Source of the DNA: Selaginella tamariscina
Lineage: Eukaryota; Streptophyta; Lycopodiopsida; Selaginellales; Selaginellaceae
DNA length: 64,000 nt
Reading direction: 5' to 3'
Assembly (NCBI GenBank): GCA_003024785.1
Contig: PUQB01000404.1
Coordinates: 124,001-188,000 of the forward strand
Shown here: piece after piece, positions 1-11,433 of the stretch
How the letters are laid out: each line of letters opens with the position of its first letter
How positions within the stretch are numbered: the stretch's first letter is position 1
Made by a program: the position numbers and the translations under genes
Notes under the pieces: model-generated
Seen by the model: the letters and a program-made list of their open reading frames with translations, nothing else
The model's database searches: none
What the model was told of the DNA's origin: nothing

Positions 1-890
1 TATATACAAATGTAAATTAAGTACTCAAATAATTAACTAATTAATTATAATCATGTTTAATATTGGAATATTTTTGGAATAATAAGAAAATAATAAAGAA
101 TATCCCATTAATATAAAGAAGATTAATTACTCAAGTAATTAAGGAAATGATATTAATATACACACTATGAACATATTTTAAATTATACATATAATACATC
201 ATTTTATCTAATATATAGTCATATATATTTTAATAATATATATTAATTTAATATTGATAATAAGGTTTAACACATGAATATTCTTGAAATAATAACAAAT
301 TAATTGAGAAAATCCCATTAATATATACAAATGTAGAATAATTACAGCAATAATTAAGAACAAGACTAATTTAATTATGATAATCAGGTTTAATATTAGA
401 ATATTCTTCAAATATTAATAAAATAATAAAGAATATCCCATTGATACTAGGAAATGAAAACTAAATACTCGAGTAATTAAGAAAATAATAATAATAAACA
501 GACTATGAATATATTTTAAATGATACATAATAATATATCAATTTATTTATTGTATAAGTATATATTTATATATATATATAATATAATATACTTGAATATA
601 AGAATGTAGAATATAGTCTAAAATTTCGTAATATTAAACAGCTTGAATCACTTGAATAACATTAAATGCAATTTTAAAATACTCATTGGAACTGGAGAGT
701 ATATATGTCAGAGTGTCGGATATTTGTGTCAATTCATCTTAAATTTTTTTTCTGTTCTTTTTAAAAAATTTGAATTTCTGACATATGTATTATCGGTCTG
801 ACATGTAAATTTGAAAATGCATTTAATTTCCACTCAAATTCAGATCTGGTTCTTTCTCCGGCAAGGGTTTCTTCATTTCTGTATTTTTCA
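1..890. other. AT-rich DNA without a gene
   Basis: Very AT-rich. A block of about 250 bases (an 'aatatcccattaatat' motif followed by a 'ctcaagtaattaag' motif) recurs around 75-150, 290-350 and 420-490, so it is a degenerate tandem repeat. No credible reading frame is seen on either strand. Confidence 0.7.
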
Positions 891-924
891 CTCTTTAGAT
901 CTTCTTTTTTCTTCATAGTGATCA

Positions 925-994
925 TCTCAGGAGCGAGATTAAATTGGGTGCTATTCTTTATAGGAAAGCACGGCGCCTTCAGTGTTGTTTACAA
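925..994 (+). other. Possible captured exon fragment resembling a protein kinase glycine-rich loop
   Basis: In one frame the bases just before a strong splice donor (CAA|GTAAGTAT, donor at 995) read IGKHGAFSVVYK, which resembles the nucleotide-binding loop of eukaryotic protein kinases (G-x-G-x-F/S-x-V-Y-K). No other kinase motif is seen nearby. It may be the 5' exon of the transposon gene downstream, a captured host-gene fragment or chance. If it is an exon, the matching acceptor could be the TGTGCAG ending at 1772, which would put the palindrome array inside an intron. Confidence 0.25.
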
Positions 995-1157
995 GTAAGT
1001 ATTATAAACAAATTTAAAAATACTTATAAAGATTCACTCTCTTACATTCTCTCTTAAAATTACAATTTAGGGGTTTAGGAATGCATTAGGATTATAATAT
1101 ATTCCGTTAGGGATTTATCCCGTTTAAATATCCTTTTAACTTAATATTCTAGGTTAA

Positions 1158-1636
1158 CCGGGGGCGGGATTAATCCGGCCATTTCTTTTTCGCCTCTTCG
1201 AAGAGGTGGCGGGATTAATCCCGCCACCATCTCTCGGGCAATGCTTCTCCGCCACTGAAAAAGAGTGGCGGGATTAATCCCGCCGATAACCTTCTCAACT
1301 GATGAAGAGTTACCAGAATTTATTAAAAAGAGTTGTCGGCGGGATTAATCCCGCCAACCATTTTAGGAAGCAGGGAAGGGGTGGCGGGATTAATCTCGCC
1401 ACCACATCCCTGTTTTAAGGATTTGGGGACAGGATTTATCCCGAGATCTCTTTGAAATCATAGTTTTGGAGAGAGTTATGTGCGGGTTTAATCCCGCCAC
1501 CCATTCCCCGTCGTAAGAATTATGGGCGGATTAATCCCGCCGACTCTCTCCGAAGGGGTTGAGTCGGCGGCGGGATTAATCCCGCCGACCGTTCCTCGTC
1601 GGAGGGATTCGTGGGCGGGATTAATCCCGCCCATCA
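1158..1636. repeat. Array of an 18-bp perfect palindrome (minisatellite)
   Basis: The self-complementary word GGCGGGATTAATCCCGCC, or a close variant, occurs about ten times at near 45-base spacing (intervals roughly 43-71). Perfect copies start at 1207, 1267, 1338, 1569 and 1614. One-mismatch or shorter copies lie at about 1162, 1383, 1430, 1482 and 1525. Some copies extend the symmetry: 24 bases at 1205-1228 and 22 bases at 1612-1633. The sequence between copies is less conserved. The block is sharply GC-rich within AT-rich flanks. Each unit can form a cruciform or bind a symmetric dimer; the core GGATTAATCC is two head-to-head GGATTA half sites. Confidence 0.9.
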
Positions 1637-1772
1637 GTTGTATTAATCAAACATGAGATATTATCTCTAAACATAATTATGTATTATTGCATATGCATAT
1701 TATTAAGTAACCGTAATTCAGATTTCTTAGAAATATTGCATAAAGATATCATAAATAATTATTTATGTGCAG

Positions 1773-4700
1773 GACAATATGTTTAATACTGGAGATAAAG
1801 TATGTCTTCTTCGGAACAACGAGATAGTTGGCACTGGAACTGTGGAAGTTCGAGATAATAATGCATCATGTCACAATATTGCCCAAGGATCTTGTGTGTA
1901 CGTATGGGTGAACACCATTTACAAGCATGTTGAGGTTCTGGGAATGGAATTTGAGGAGGGTTCTCCTGTATTGTGGAATTTGGATGAAGTCAAGGCTGAC
2001 ACAGAATATGCAGAGTCACAAACAAATAGTAGCACGAGTTTACCAGATGATGGCTTGCCTGCTGTGATGGATGAGGTGATTCTCTTTCTTCGTGAGATTG
2101 AAGTCGGAAGAGGCATCATCACAGCTATAAATCCAATGGAAGCAGTGTTAGAAGAGAAACTAGGGTCCGACTTCGTGGGTGTAGTTGTGACAGAGGTTTC
2201 ACCTAATGGCACATTGTATCTGGATCCCTCGTGAGGTGGCGAACATCTGAATTAAGACGGCAAGATGGTTCAACATATTCTGGGTTGGATTTCAATAATA
2301 ACAACCCGGAAGAACAACTCATATTTGAAGAGGTTCCTTGCATTGGTCTATTGTAAGAAAAAGGCGATTCATGGGTTGTAGATCTTCCCCTGCAAGTTTC
2401 AGCAAGAGGGTAAAGATGGATCCTACATCTTCCGAAAGTGTTACAGCATTTCCACGATTGACTGTTGCAAGAAGAAGTGTTGTCAGATGGCAGACCGGAA
2501 TGAAATTACCCAATGTAGACATGTCTTTCGTATGCTCACCCAAAAGCAAAGGCATGAGTTTGTATATGCTGCACTAACTGGGTGTATTGATGGAATGGCC
2601 TCGGACACAGGTTATCAGAGTACATCCATGGTATTTAATAAGGTGGCCATCTGCTTCAAAGCTTGGTACAGTATATATGGGATCCCAAAGACCACGTTCT
2701 ACCGTCGGAGGGATGAGTGGCTAGATGGAGCGCGAACCTCAGTTCATGGGAACACTCGCTTGGTCAAAACCCGCTCTCACATCATGGCAGCCATAGAGAT
2801 ACTCAAGGCTTTTGTGGAAGCAAATGCAGACAGGATGCCTCACAAATGCCGAACCACAAATGCAGGGGTCAGGGAAAATCTCAAGGTTTTGCCTTCAATC
2901 TACACTCAATTGAAGCTGTGTGAACATGTGAACAAGTGCCTCAGTTTGATGGGGCTCCAAGCAATCTGCACTGGTACCTTCAACAACATATGGAATACTC
3001 ATTTTAAGGATGTGGAGATTGCAAAACACTCTAGCTTTTCCAAGTGTGACACTTGTACATCATTGAAGGCTGCAGAGGCTTGTGCAAAAACCTTGGTGGA
3101 GATCACTACCATTCAAAAGAAGATGGAGGCCCACATGATTGCACAACAAACTTGCCGGTCTCAGTACTATGCACACCGCATGCTTTCTGTGTCACCCATC
3201 AAGTACCTGTGCTTGATCCATGACAAGATGGATCATTCAAAGACCAGCATTCCAAAGCTCTTTGCAACACCAAAGTGCCTTGGAAATGTCATGAAACTTC
3301 CGATTTCATTGACAGTGTGCTAACACATGGACACGGTTGTGAGTCATATGGACACTTTTCACTTCCACATTGGTCTAGCGACTCCAATTTCACTATTGGG
3401 TCGTTAGCCATGTGTTTCAGAAACCTTGAAGCCCACTCACAGACAAGTCCTATCAGTGATCTCAAAGTGAAGAAACAACACCTTCAACCTTTACATAATG
3501 CTCTCATGAACACATCTGCACTTGAGGCTACTTGGGAATATGAGAGGCATTGTCAACAGCCTGCACAGAAAATAGATGGCCCTGTTGAGAGTTCTGGTTC
3601 AGTGGAGGGATCTAGCTCAAATAGTGTACATGTGTCCTCAACATCAAATAAGCTTCCTCGTCATTTGCTTTTACAGATGGATAATTGTGCAGGCGAGAAC
3701 AAAAATAGGTAAATCATTTTACTTAAGGGTTTCTCAAGCTCATACTTACTTTTATTTTCTAGATATGTGCTAGCATACTTGTCAATGCTTGTTGCCAAAG
3801 GTGTGTTTGAAACAATCACGCTCAGTTTCCTTATGGTTGGTCACACTCATGAAGATATTGATGCGTTCTTCAGCAAGGTCTCCAACTCTACAAAAAGGAC
3901 AAGTGCACTTACCTTACCGCATATGATGAATCTTTTTGAAAATTGCATCTCCAAAAAAAGTTGTGCTTTGCTTGTGACTGAGGTGCCAGACTTCAAAAAA
4001 TTTCTCAAGGAGTATATAAAAGAAGGGAGTGATTCTTTAGTTGGTCACTTGTGCCGCTACAATTCTTTTTCTCCATACGAGATGGTATACCTATTATGCA
4101 GTACAAGTTACGGCCATCAGAGCAGGAGTGGTTACCGAAAGAGGGCTTAATGCTCTTCAAAAGTGGAGAGGATGGAAAGCCACTTCTCCCAGAAGGACAA
4201 CCAGACCCTATTCCATTGAGTGCCCAGCTCAAGGAACAAGAGGTTATTATTGATGGCATCAAAAAATATGTGGCATGGTTCAAAAATCGATGCCAAAGAA
4301 TTCTGATAAGGCAACTGGTTACTCAGAACTATATAAGCATGTGGTCACTATTGGGAGACTGTTGTTCGAGAGTTGGAAGGGCCTACTGTCACAAGTACAG
4401 AATTGCAACACCCTTTCTGGCCTAAAACAAGGTGGCGAGAGGAGATTGAAATGACATCACTGAGCATAGACGACATAGAAGCCAGTAGTGATGTGGAAGT
4501 GCAAACCCCACACTTTGTTGGACAAAGGAACCAAAAACCTAAAGCATACTTTGATTGTGCAAGGATCTTCAAAAACTAATGATGGTTCTCATTACTCCAG
4601 ATGCGTCATATAATCAGCCTATTTGGATGGGTCAAATTATCGACACACCTGAAGTAATCACAAAAAATAGTATTGTTAAGGTTGCATGGTTCAAACCACA

Positions 4701-4870
4701 AAAAAGGCGACACGAGAAGGAGAGCGAAAGATATAATGGATGCCTAGAAAACATGGTTTCCCAATCAAAAAGACCCAGCATGTTTTATAAATGTTAAATC
4801 CATTCGATATAGGTGGATGTCAAGAAGCGTTGATAAAGTCACGATTAACAAAACTGCAAGGGAATGTATG
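1773..4870 (+). pseudogene. DUF7869-type transposon gene, frameshifted
   Basis: This is probably the coding part of a decayed DNA transposon. In order: an N-terminal 150-residue domain (1767-2231) resembling the DUF8039-like domain of plant transposon proteins; a Cys-rich segment (CCKKKCCQ, near 2470) leading into 2487-3323; a frameshift near 3300; 3275-3708 ending in the signature MDNCAGENKNR; a 54-base GT-AG intron (3709-3762) that joins it to YVLAYLSMLVAKG and then MVGHTHEDIDAFF (about 3834-3875). HDKMDH (about 3220), MDNCAGEN and GHTHEDID are the candidate acidic catalytic sites. Further frameshifts near 4085, 4330-4370 and 4560 break the C-terminal part, which ends in a segment like the small BAH-like tail of such proteins. 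I recognise the DUF7869 signature; the DDE assignment is inference. No terminal inverted repeats were found. Confidence 0.7.
3709..3762 (+). other. Short intron in the DUF7869-type gene
   Basis: The donor AG|GTAAAT and acceptor TTTTCTAG flank 54 bases. Removing them joins GENKNR to YVLAYL in one frame across the most conserved part of the protein, so the intron is well supported. Confidence 0.75.
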
Positions 4871-5370
4871 TTTTCTGAAGCTTAAAGCAATTACAAAATT
4901 ATAAAATATCATATATTTAATATTCATAATTATTATAAACTCTTTAATAATAGTACCAAATTGTATACTTAACTATATAAATTTAAAAAATGATATGGAA
5001 GATTGACTATATTATTATAGGATTTTATATATATATTATTATACTACAAATTTTTAATTAATAATGTTATATTTAAATATTAATATTTTAATAACAACAT
5101 TAATATTTATATAATGTACCTCTTATGCTCTTCCTTAATTGTTATATTAGGCAATATATTATATAATTTAATACCTTCTACTTTTATAATGTTATTAATT
5201 TTTTTAATGAATGCTATAATTTATTAAAGGGTAGAATACAAAATAGAATATTCTAAAGAATATTCTATTTTCAAACATATATTCTAAAGAATATTCCTTT
5301 AATTAGAAAATGCTAATTAAATAGCTAAAATTGCTAATTATTAGAAATGGGACTATAGCCATGCCCATTT
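4870..5370. other. AT-rich spacer
   Basis: No gene is seen. A short 'attctaaagaatattc' motif, itself palindromic, recurs at about 5248-5300. Confidence 0.6.
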
Positions 5371-5389
5371 TAGTTACAACTTGCATACA

Positions 5390-5665
5390 TCTCAAAATTT
5401 TGCTTCATTATTAATAATATCTTGCACAACAAAAGTGTAGTATCGCTTTGCCTTTACATATTAGTCCTTGGGATCACCATTAGGTGGATATTGGATGTGT
5501 ATGTGAGTGCAGTCCATTGCACCAACACATTCAAAAACCCCTCGTAACACTCGGAACCATGCATGGAGGAAAGTGCACAGGAGTAGGCGCTGTATCCAAG
5601 GTCTCCAATGCTATTGATGTCGTGAAACTGGAAGCAAAGACTGAGGAATAATTAAAATCCTTGCA
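5390..5665 (-). pseudogene. PIF/Harbinger transposase fragment, copy A
   Basis: Read on the minus strand, the region matches the block around the first catalytic Asp of Harbinger (DDE_Tnp_4) transposases, with an MDCTHIHIQYPP-type motif followed by an NGDPKD-type segment. Copy A has one base fewer than copy B in the stretch before VGAMDC and several in-frame stops. The second Asp and the Glu were not found. It is a fragment of a cut-and-paste transposase and cannot be active. Confidence 0.7.
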
Positions 5666-6884
5666 GGCGTCGACTTGAGGCAAAGATGAAGAACTTCATC
5701 CAGGTCCTTGATTGATGCTAGCTATGTGTTCAAAAAGGGATGAGCTTTTTCTCAAGATAATACTAAGTTAATCCTGCTCTTGCATCTGTTGGCTGTGTGT
5801 GAGAGAGGCCTATGCTTTCCTTAATCGCTCCATGTGTTTGTGTCACGTTCTACATGGTGCTTTTATGTTTTCTAGTTTCCGTTTCTTGGCTATGTCTCTG
5901 GTTGTGAATCTGGTGTGTTGCCCTAAACCCAACCCAAGGTAAACCGACAATTTGCTTTTGTTTCACAAAGCCTCAACGTCATACGGTTGTGTAACCGTTA
6001 TTCTTCCATGATAGAGCCCTCTCTCGGAGGTATGCCAACAGAGGATGAGTTTCCTTCAAGGTTTGTTCCCTTGCTGGCTAGCCATGGGAAGGTGTCGGGG
6101 AGGGGCTTGTGAAATTGGATGAAAGACTCACAGAAAGGCTAGGAGCCATGTAGGTCATTGTGGTTTCAACTAGTGGATAAGGGAAAACGAGGATGTCTTG
6201 AAGGTGGATCTAGAGACATAAGAGCAATTGGAATGCATTTGTTCAGGAGAAATTAATATTAACCAATTCAGCAAAATGAAATGTAGGAATTATTGATTGC
6301 AAACAGTGATTTACTGTCAAATTTCTACAGAATAGGTTATATAAATTATATGTTAATGAATCTAATTAATAATTATAACGTAAAACCGCTAGCATATGCC
6401 ATTCAATTAAGTTAGTCATAATTAATCATAATAAATGTTAATTTTGAGTTGCTGGTCAAAATGACTGCGCCTTTGCCTGGACCACTGGATCCGGTGGACC
6501 CACTGGATCCGTTGTGAGTTGTTGCGTTGGTTTCCATCTTAAACCTACTTAAGAAGTTAAAGGTAGGGTTAGAGTATTCCAAAGTCAAATGTGTTTTTGA
6601 ATTTAGCTGAAGAACTGCTCTTTCTTATTTCGTATCGCACTCAGGTGGCCCACTTTGTTGTGCAGTTTGGTTCATGCATTACAAAGCTCATGGAGTTGGT
6701 GTGATGGAGTGATAGTGGTGGATGAAGCCCAGGAGTTGCTACACTATATGAGAGGCCATTTCAGCACTCCTTAGGAGGGGCAGTTGTTGTTGAATCCTTT
6801 TATCTTAGCTCTATTTGACTGTTGAATAGCCTCTTGCTATGAAACTTTGTGCTAACGAAATGTCAATGAAATGATGCAGCTGTG

Positions 6885-7075
6885 AGTGTCAGGCAGCATT
6901 GAAGAAAAGGTACCTGCAGAAGTCTTGGGCGTGCTTGGGACGCCAACAATGTACATGGTGAAGTACACCCTAAAAAGGCATTTTCGGTGCAACCATTATA
7001 CGATGAAAGAAGCACTTCATTTACAACATATGTATGGACTAGATTATTAAGTAAACAAGGGTTTAAAGGGCCATA
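6885..7075 (+). other. Conserved unrecognised stretch, copy A
   Basis: The equivalent stretch in copy B is open for about 66 codons on the plus strand and starts within an acceptor-like TGCAG context. In copy A it carries short deletions. The peptide is basic and contains GVLGTPTMYMVKYTLKRHF. I do not recognise the family; it could be an exon of the gene that lost its other parts when the repeat formed. Confidence 0.3.
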
Positions 7076-7749
7076 CATGATATTTATGCTACGACGAAAG
7101 CAACAGACAACAATGTGGCAACGATGAATTACAAAGTAATGAGTTTTATAAAGATGTTGAGGTGAGTTTTGAAGGTTAAAACATTATCACTCATGGAATA
7201 TGTTTATCCTTGTGCAAGTTACACCTTCGTCAGATGTTTAAGCCGGCAAGAGTTAGGTGGTAATTACAATCTATATATTGTCCAACCGACTTTGACTATT
7301 TTCATTTTTACGATATTGTTCGATGACATAATTTTAAACAACATAAAGACTAAGGCTAAGGTTGACTGACGAATTTAACTTCAGTTTTTTAGGTTTTCAT
7401 TTTTTATTTTTACAATGAGTTAAAATTTATTAATAATAAAAACATCCCTGTTTCTCACGATGTGCATGCGTGTATGTTTGTATTCGCACCTGTAAAGTCC
7501 ATTCCATGCATGCACGTAAGAAATCGGAATTGATGCTGTTTATGAATATTCTTGGTATATACGTTGAGAAGTATCAGATTCTCGAATATACTTTTTCAAG
7601 CACGGAACAATGGACATATGTACAAATATAGAACATTTGAAGAGGCGCGCTGGCAACTAGCAATGTGCGAGATATGAAGATCTATAATTAAATATTGTTT
7701 TATTGTTAATTTATTATTTATTATTAATTAAATATTGTCATCTTTATTA

Positions 7750-9120
7750 AGGAAGTTCATCAAGCCGTGTCCATCGAGAACGAGGTGTAAGAAAATGAAC
7801 TGCCATAGCTAGACATCCACAGCGGAACTTCACCAAGTGTATCTTCGCGAGAGAACTTTCACAAGGATCCATAACGTATACTTGCGAGCAGTCACTAAGC
7901 TTTGTTTAAATATATAAAGGTTTCTCTAACCTGTGCTTTCCTGTGTCTGTTAACCAGACTCTACCAGCCAGTACGGGATATAGAGACAGTTTTAGCCGAA
8001 GGCTTTTGGAGACCTGTTCGCTCCGTGCGTAGCATCTCGGAATAACAAAAAATTGATGTGTACTCAGGCTTTGTGTACATAAGATCGATATTTGTAAGTT
8101 GAGTACAAGGAGTTTGCTTGTTCTCTCCGTACAGCGGTTTGATTTCATGGAAAGATTTTGAATTACATTGTACTACGAAATGTTTGAATGTGATGACATT
8201 GTGCTAACGATAGCAACACTAGAAAGTACGTGTGTGTGTGTATGGATTAAGGTGTGATATAATGAGAATAATGTGAGCACATGTTGCATGTATGCAGTTC
8301 ACTACGGCAAGATCGTGCCCGGCATTTTAAAGTATACATATATAAACTGGTTTGACTTTGGGAAGGAGTTTCCGCCGGGCAAATAAATTAAGAAATTTAA
8401 AGATTCTATTCATGGTTTCCAATGTTTGTATATGTCTACAAGCAAAACAGCGTTTGTATATGTCACATGTACGTTAGGGAGTTCTATTTTAAAATATTAA
8501 ATATTATATATGAATGTTTAATGTTAGCATGATTTTTTTTTATGGATTTCTCTGGTATTCGTCACTCGCTCTTTCTTTGATGTAAAGATACTACCATGGA
8601 TCGATGTACTTTCTTAAAGATTCATCAAGTTCTCAATTTACTCATATGGGTCTAAACGATTTCTTTTATATATTAAAATTTATGTAACTATTAACGATAT
8701 TCAAAAGAAATATTAATATATTTAATTTATAACTATTTGATACATGAATGTATCACGAAGGCTAATTGTCCTTATGTGTTTGTGAACCTGTCAACAAGTG
8801 TCTTACACGCACATGCCCAGTAAATATATTTAACAAGGCGTCTGGTGTTGAATCATATGATATTTAAATTGTTCAATGACAACATAATAATACGCCAGTA
8901 CAGAGGCAGAGGTTATCTCACTTTTGCTTGCGTTATTTCTGGACAGATTTGTTTTTTCTTTTTTTAAATAGACAGAGGACGGTAAACCTTAAATAAATAA
9001 TCTTAAGACAAATCCTTGAGAATTTGCATTGATCATTTAATGCAGTTAATGATAAATTTGTGGAAGTAAGCCGTTCGAAATCTGAAGAGTGAGCAAAGAA
9101 TAATTTAGTGGTGTAGTTGT
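7750..9120. other. Spacer without a recognisable gene
   Basis: 7750-8160 is less AT-rich than its surroundings and looks like old transposon DNA, but no domain can be read. The rest is AT-rich and holds no convincing reading frame on either strand. Confidence 0.5.
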
Positions 9121-9935
9121 GTTTTGTGGAAAATGTCATATATACCCTCAAAAATTATCATATTTAAATATATACCTTTATAAATTTTAAATTTACATAT
9201 ATACTATTGTGAAAATTTAAATTTATATTTATTGTATTTAATAAATTATGTATTTAACTTAACATATTTAGAATAAAATAAAATAAAGTTTATTAATTGT
9301 TAAATGTTAAAGATGTTATAATAGAAAATGTTAAGAAATAATATATCTTTTAAAATAATTATATTTTATTTTTAATTAATTGCACTTTAAAATTAGATAT
9401 AATAAATAAATTAATCATAAATTTGTTTGATTTAAAAAATGTATATATTGTTTATTTTATGGAAATTCATATATATCCTTGAAATTTATCATATATTTCT
9501 TAAATTTTTAAATTTACATGTATACTCATGAAACTTTAATTTAAAACTTTATACACTTTAAAATTAAATTTTAATATATTTTTATAAATAAAAAAAACAT
9601 TATAATTAATTTATATTTATTATATTTAATTTCAATTTATAATCAATTAAACATATATATCTAGTATAATATAATTATTTAATATATATTACTATGACAT
9701 TTTAACATTTAAAGTTATAAACTTTATTTCATTTATTTAAAATGTGTTATAAGTTAAATACATACTTGTATTAAGTATTATTATTTAAAAATTAAAATAC
9801 AAAGTTTGAAGTTTTTCAATGGTATAATACAAATTTATAACTTTAAAAAGGGTATATATGTAAATTTAAAATATTTAGGGGTATACATATGTAAATATAA
9901 TAAATTTCAAGAGAATATACAAAATAGTCCTTAAT
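9121..9935. mobile_element. AT-rich inverted-repeat element (MITE-like)
   Basis: The left end (about 9130-9260: 'catatataccctc', 'atatttaaatatatacc', 'ttttaaatttacatatatac') is matched in reverse complement by the right end (about 9790-9925: 'gtatatatgtaaatttaaaa', 'ggggtatacatatgtaaata'). The inside, including 9460-9540, repeats the same words. No coding capacity. This fits a non-autonomous foldback or MITE-type element of about 0.8 kb; a target duplication was not established. Confidence 0.5.
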
Positions 9936-9939
9936 ATTG

Positions 9940-11430
9940 ATTTGTGGCTTTCATTATTTCATAAAGAATTGATAAAGTTTCACTGGGCAGAGACATTTTA
10001 GTGATGTAGTTGTTTTTTTTAGTGAATTTATGAATTCTTTTTATAAAATTTTATTTATTGTTTAGAGAAGTGAATGTGATCATTTTATTTTATTTAATTT
10101 ATTATTAATGCAACTTGTATGTATCATTAGTACATCGACCATGGTCATATCACTTTGAATAACAAACATTACATGGTTCATTATAAATTTATTGAAGCTC
10201 ATTTTCCAGTGGCTACCACGTCATGTTTTTGTAAGTGCATCATCTATGTGTCTTTTCCTTTCATGGCGTTACGAACACCTTACTTAATGAATATTAACAA
10301 GGACATTTATTATTCTTGACTTTCGTTATTAGCAATTTAATTCATCAACATTTGTTCTTCTTTTAGTTATCATTTTGTAAATGCTTATTACTCATGTGAC
10401 TTTTATGGAAAAAATGAATGTAAGTTCCTCATTTTGATTGATATGTTATTTTGTATAAAAAAAAAAAAACTCATATGAAAAAAATCCAAATGATTAATAA
10501 AATAATTTTCTATGTTAAATTGAGAAGATTATTAAACTTTATAGGATCTAATAAATTTGTATTATCCCTTATAACAAGTTCTATTTTTGTTTTAAAACGA
10601 GAGTTTACCGTCACTTCTAATTCAGTGAAAAAATAACTTAAGTTATCTTTTTCACACAAAGTTCCAAGGTATATATGCAATATTATATGCCACATAGACT
10701 CTACCATATAGGTGCCAAGTGGTGCTAGAATTTACTTGGCACCAAGTGCACTAATTTGGGCGCCAAGATTTACCTGACACCATGCGCACTAATCTTGGCA
10801 TGAACATTTAATATAAATGCCTTATATGAGACATACCTAATCGAATCGTATTATGTCATTAATTGAGATTAAAGACTTAACTTTTTGTGTTCTTCTTTGT
10901 CTCCCTCTCCCCTTATTATTATTGTTCGTTTGTTTCAAGTGTGATGGTGAATGAAGAAAGATGGCTGCAAATTGTTCCATGTGTTGCAATTGACCGTGAC
11001 AAATCAAACCACTCTCTTATGGGAAATTCACCAACATACGCAGTAGAATGCCAGTATGTAGTAAAGTGCCAATTAACACCTTTCGATTTTGAATATGCGT
11101 GTTCGTCTAAAGTTCTTTAAGGGGAAAGTTGGAATAAACGTGTACCATTTTCTTAATTCAACCACCGTTTGTTGCTTTTCACATCCCTCTCCCTCTCTCT
11201 CTCACACACACACACAAAGTTTAAGAGTTTAATGTTTAAGCCTTACACATTAATGAAACATTTTATAGATCCAATCTCCATGGGGCCTCATGATAGAAAC
11301 CTAGTGTTAGTTATATGCTTGAGTATATACATAATGCATGTGAATGCAATGCTAATTGCAGTTAAAAATGCATATAATATTACCCATTCACACATTCTTT
11401 AATGGATTAATTCAAAATCTCTATATGGGG
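9940..11430. other. Spacer without a recognisable gene
   Basis: AT-rich. A two-unit repeat of about 45-50 bases with 'cttggcaccaagtgcactaa' and relatives lies at 10705-10802. 10880-11120 is locally less AT-rich and open for 77 codons, but the peptide resembles nothing I know. Confidence 0.5.
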
Positions 11431-11433
11431 AAG

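Larger units (their letters stand above)
5376..7750. repeat. Dispersed repeat, copy A (2.4 kb)
   Basis: Nearly collinear and highly similar to 57180-59635 (copy B). The last 700 bases are also found at about 27390-28165 (copy C). All three copies end at the same string (CATCTTTATTAA), after which the flanks differ, so this is a real boundary. Copy A differs from B by many one- and two-base losses and a few short indels. It contains the Harbinger remnant (separate entry) and a plus-strand conserved stretch at about 6890-7050. Confidence 0.85.

Noticed and set aside
208-411. 67-codon Ile/Leu-rich minus-strand frame
   Set aside because: Product of AT-rich, low-complexity DNA inside a degenerate repeat.
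1158-1636. CRISPR-like array
   Set aside because: Repeat is palindromic with variable, short and drifting spacers, in a plant nuclear context with no cas genes.
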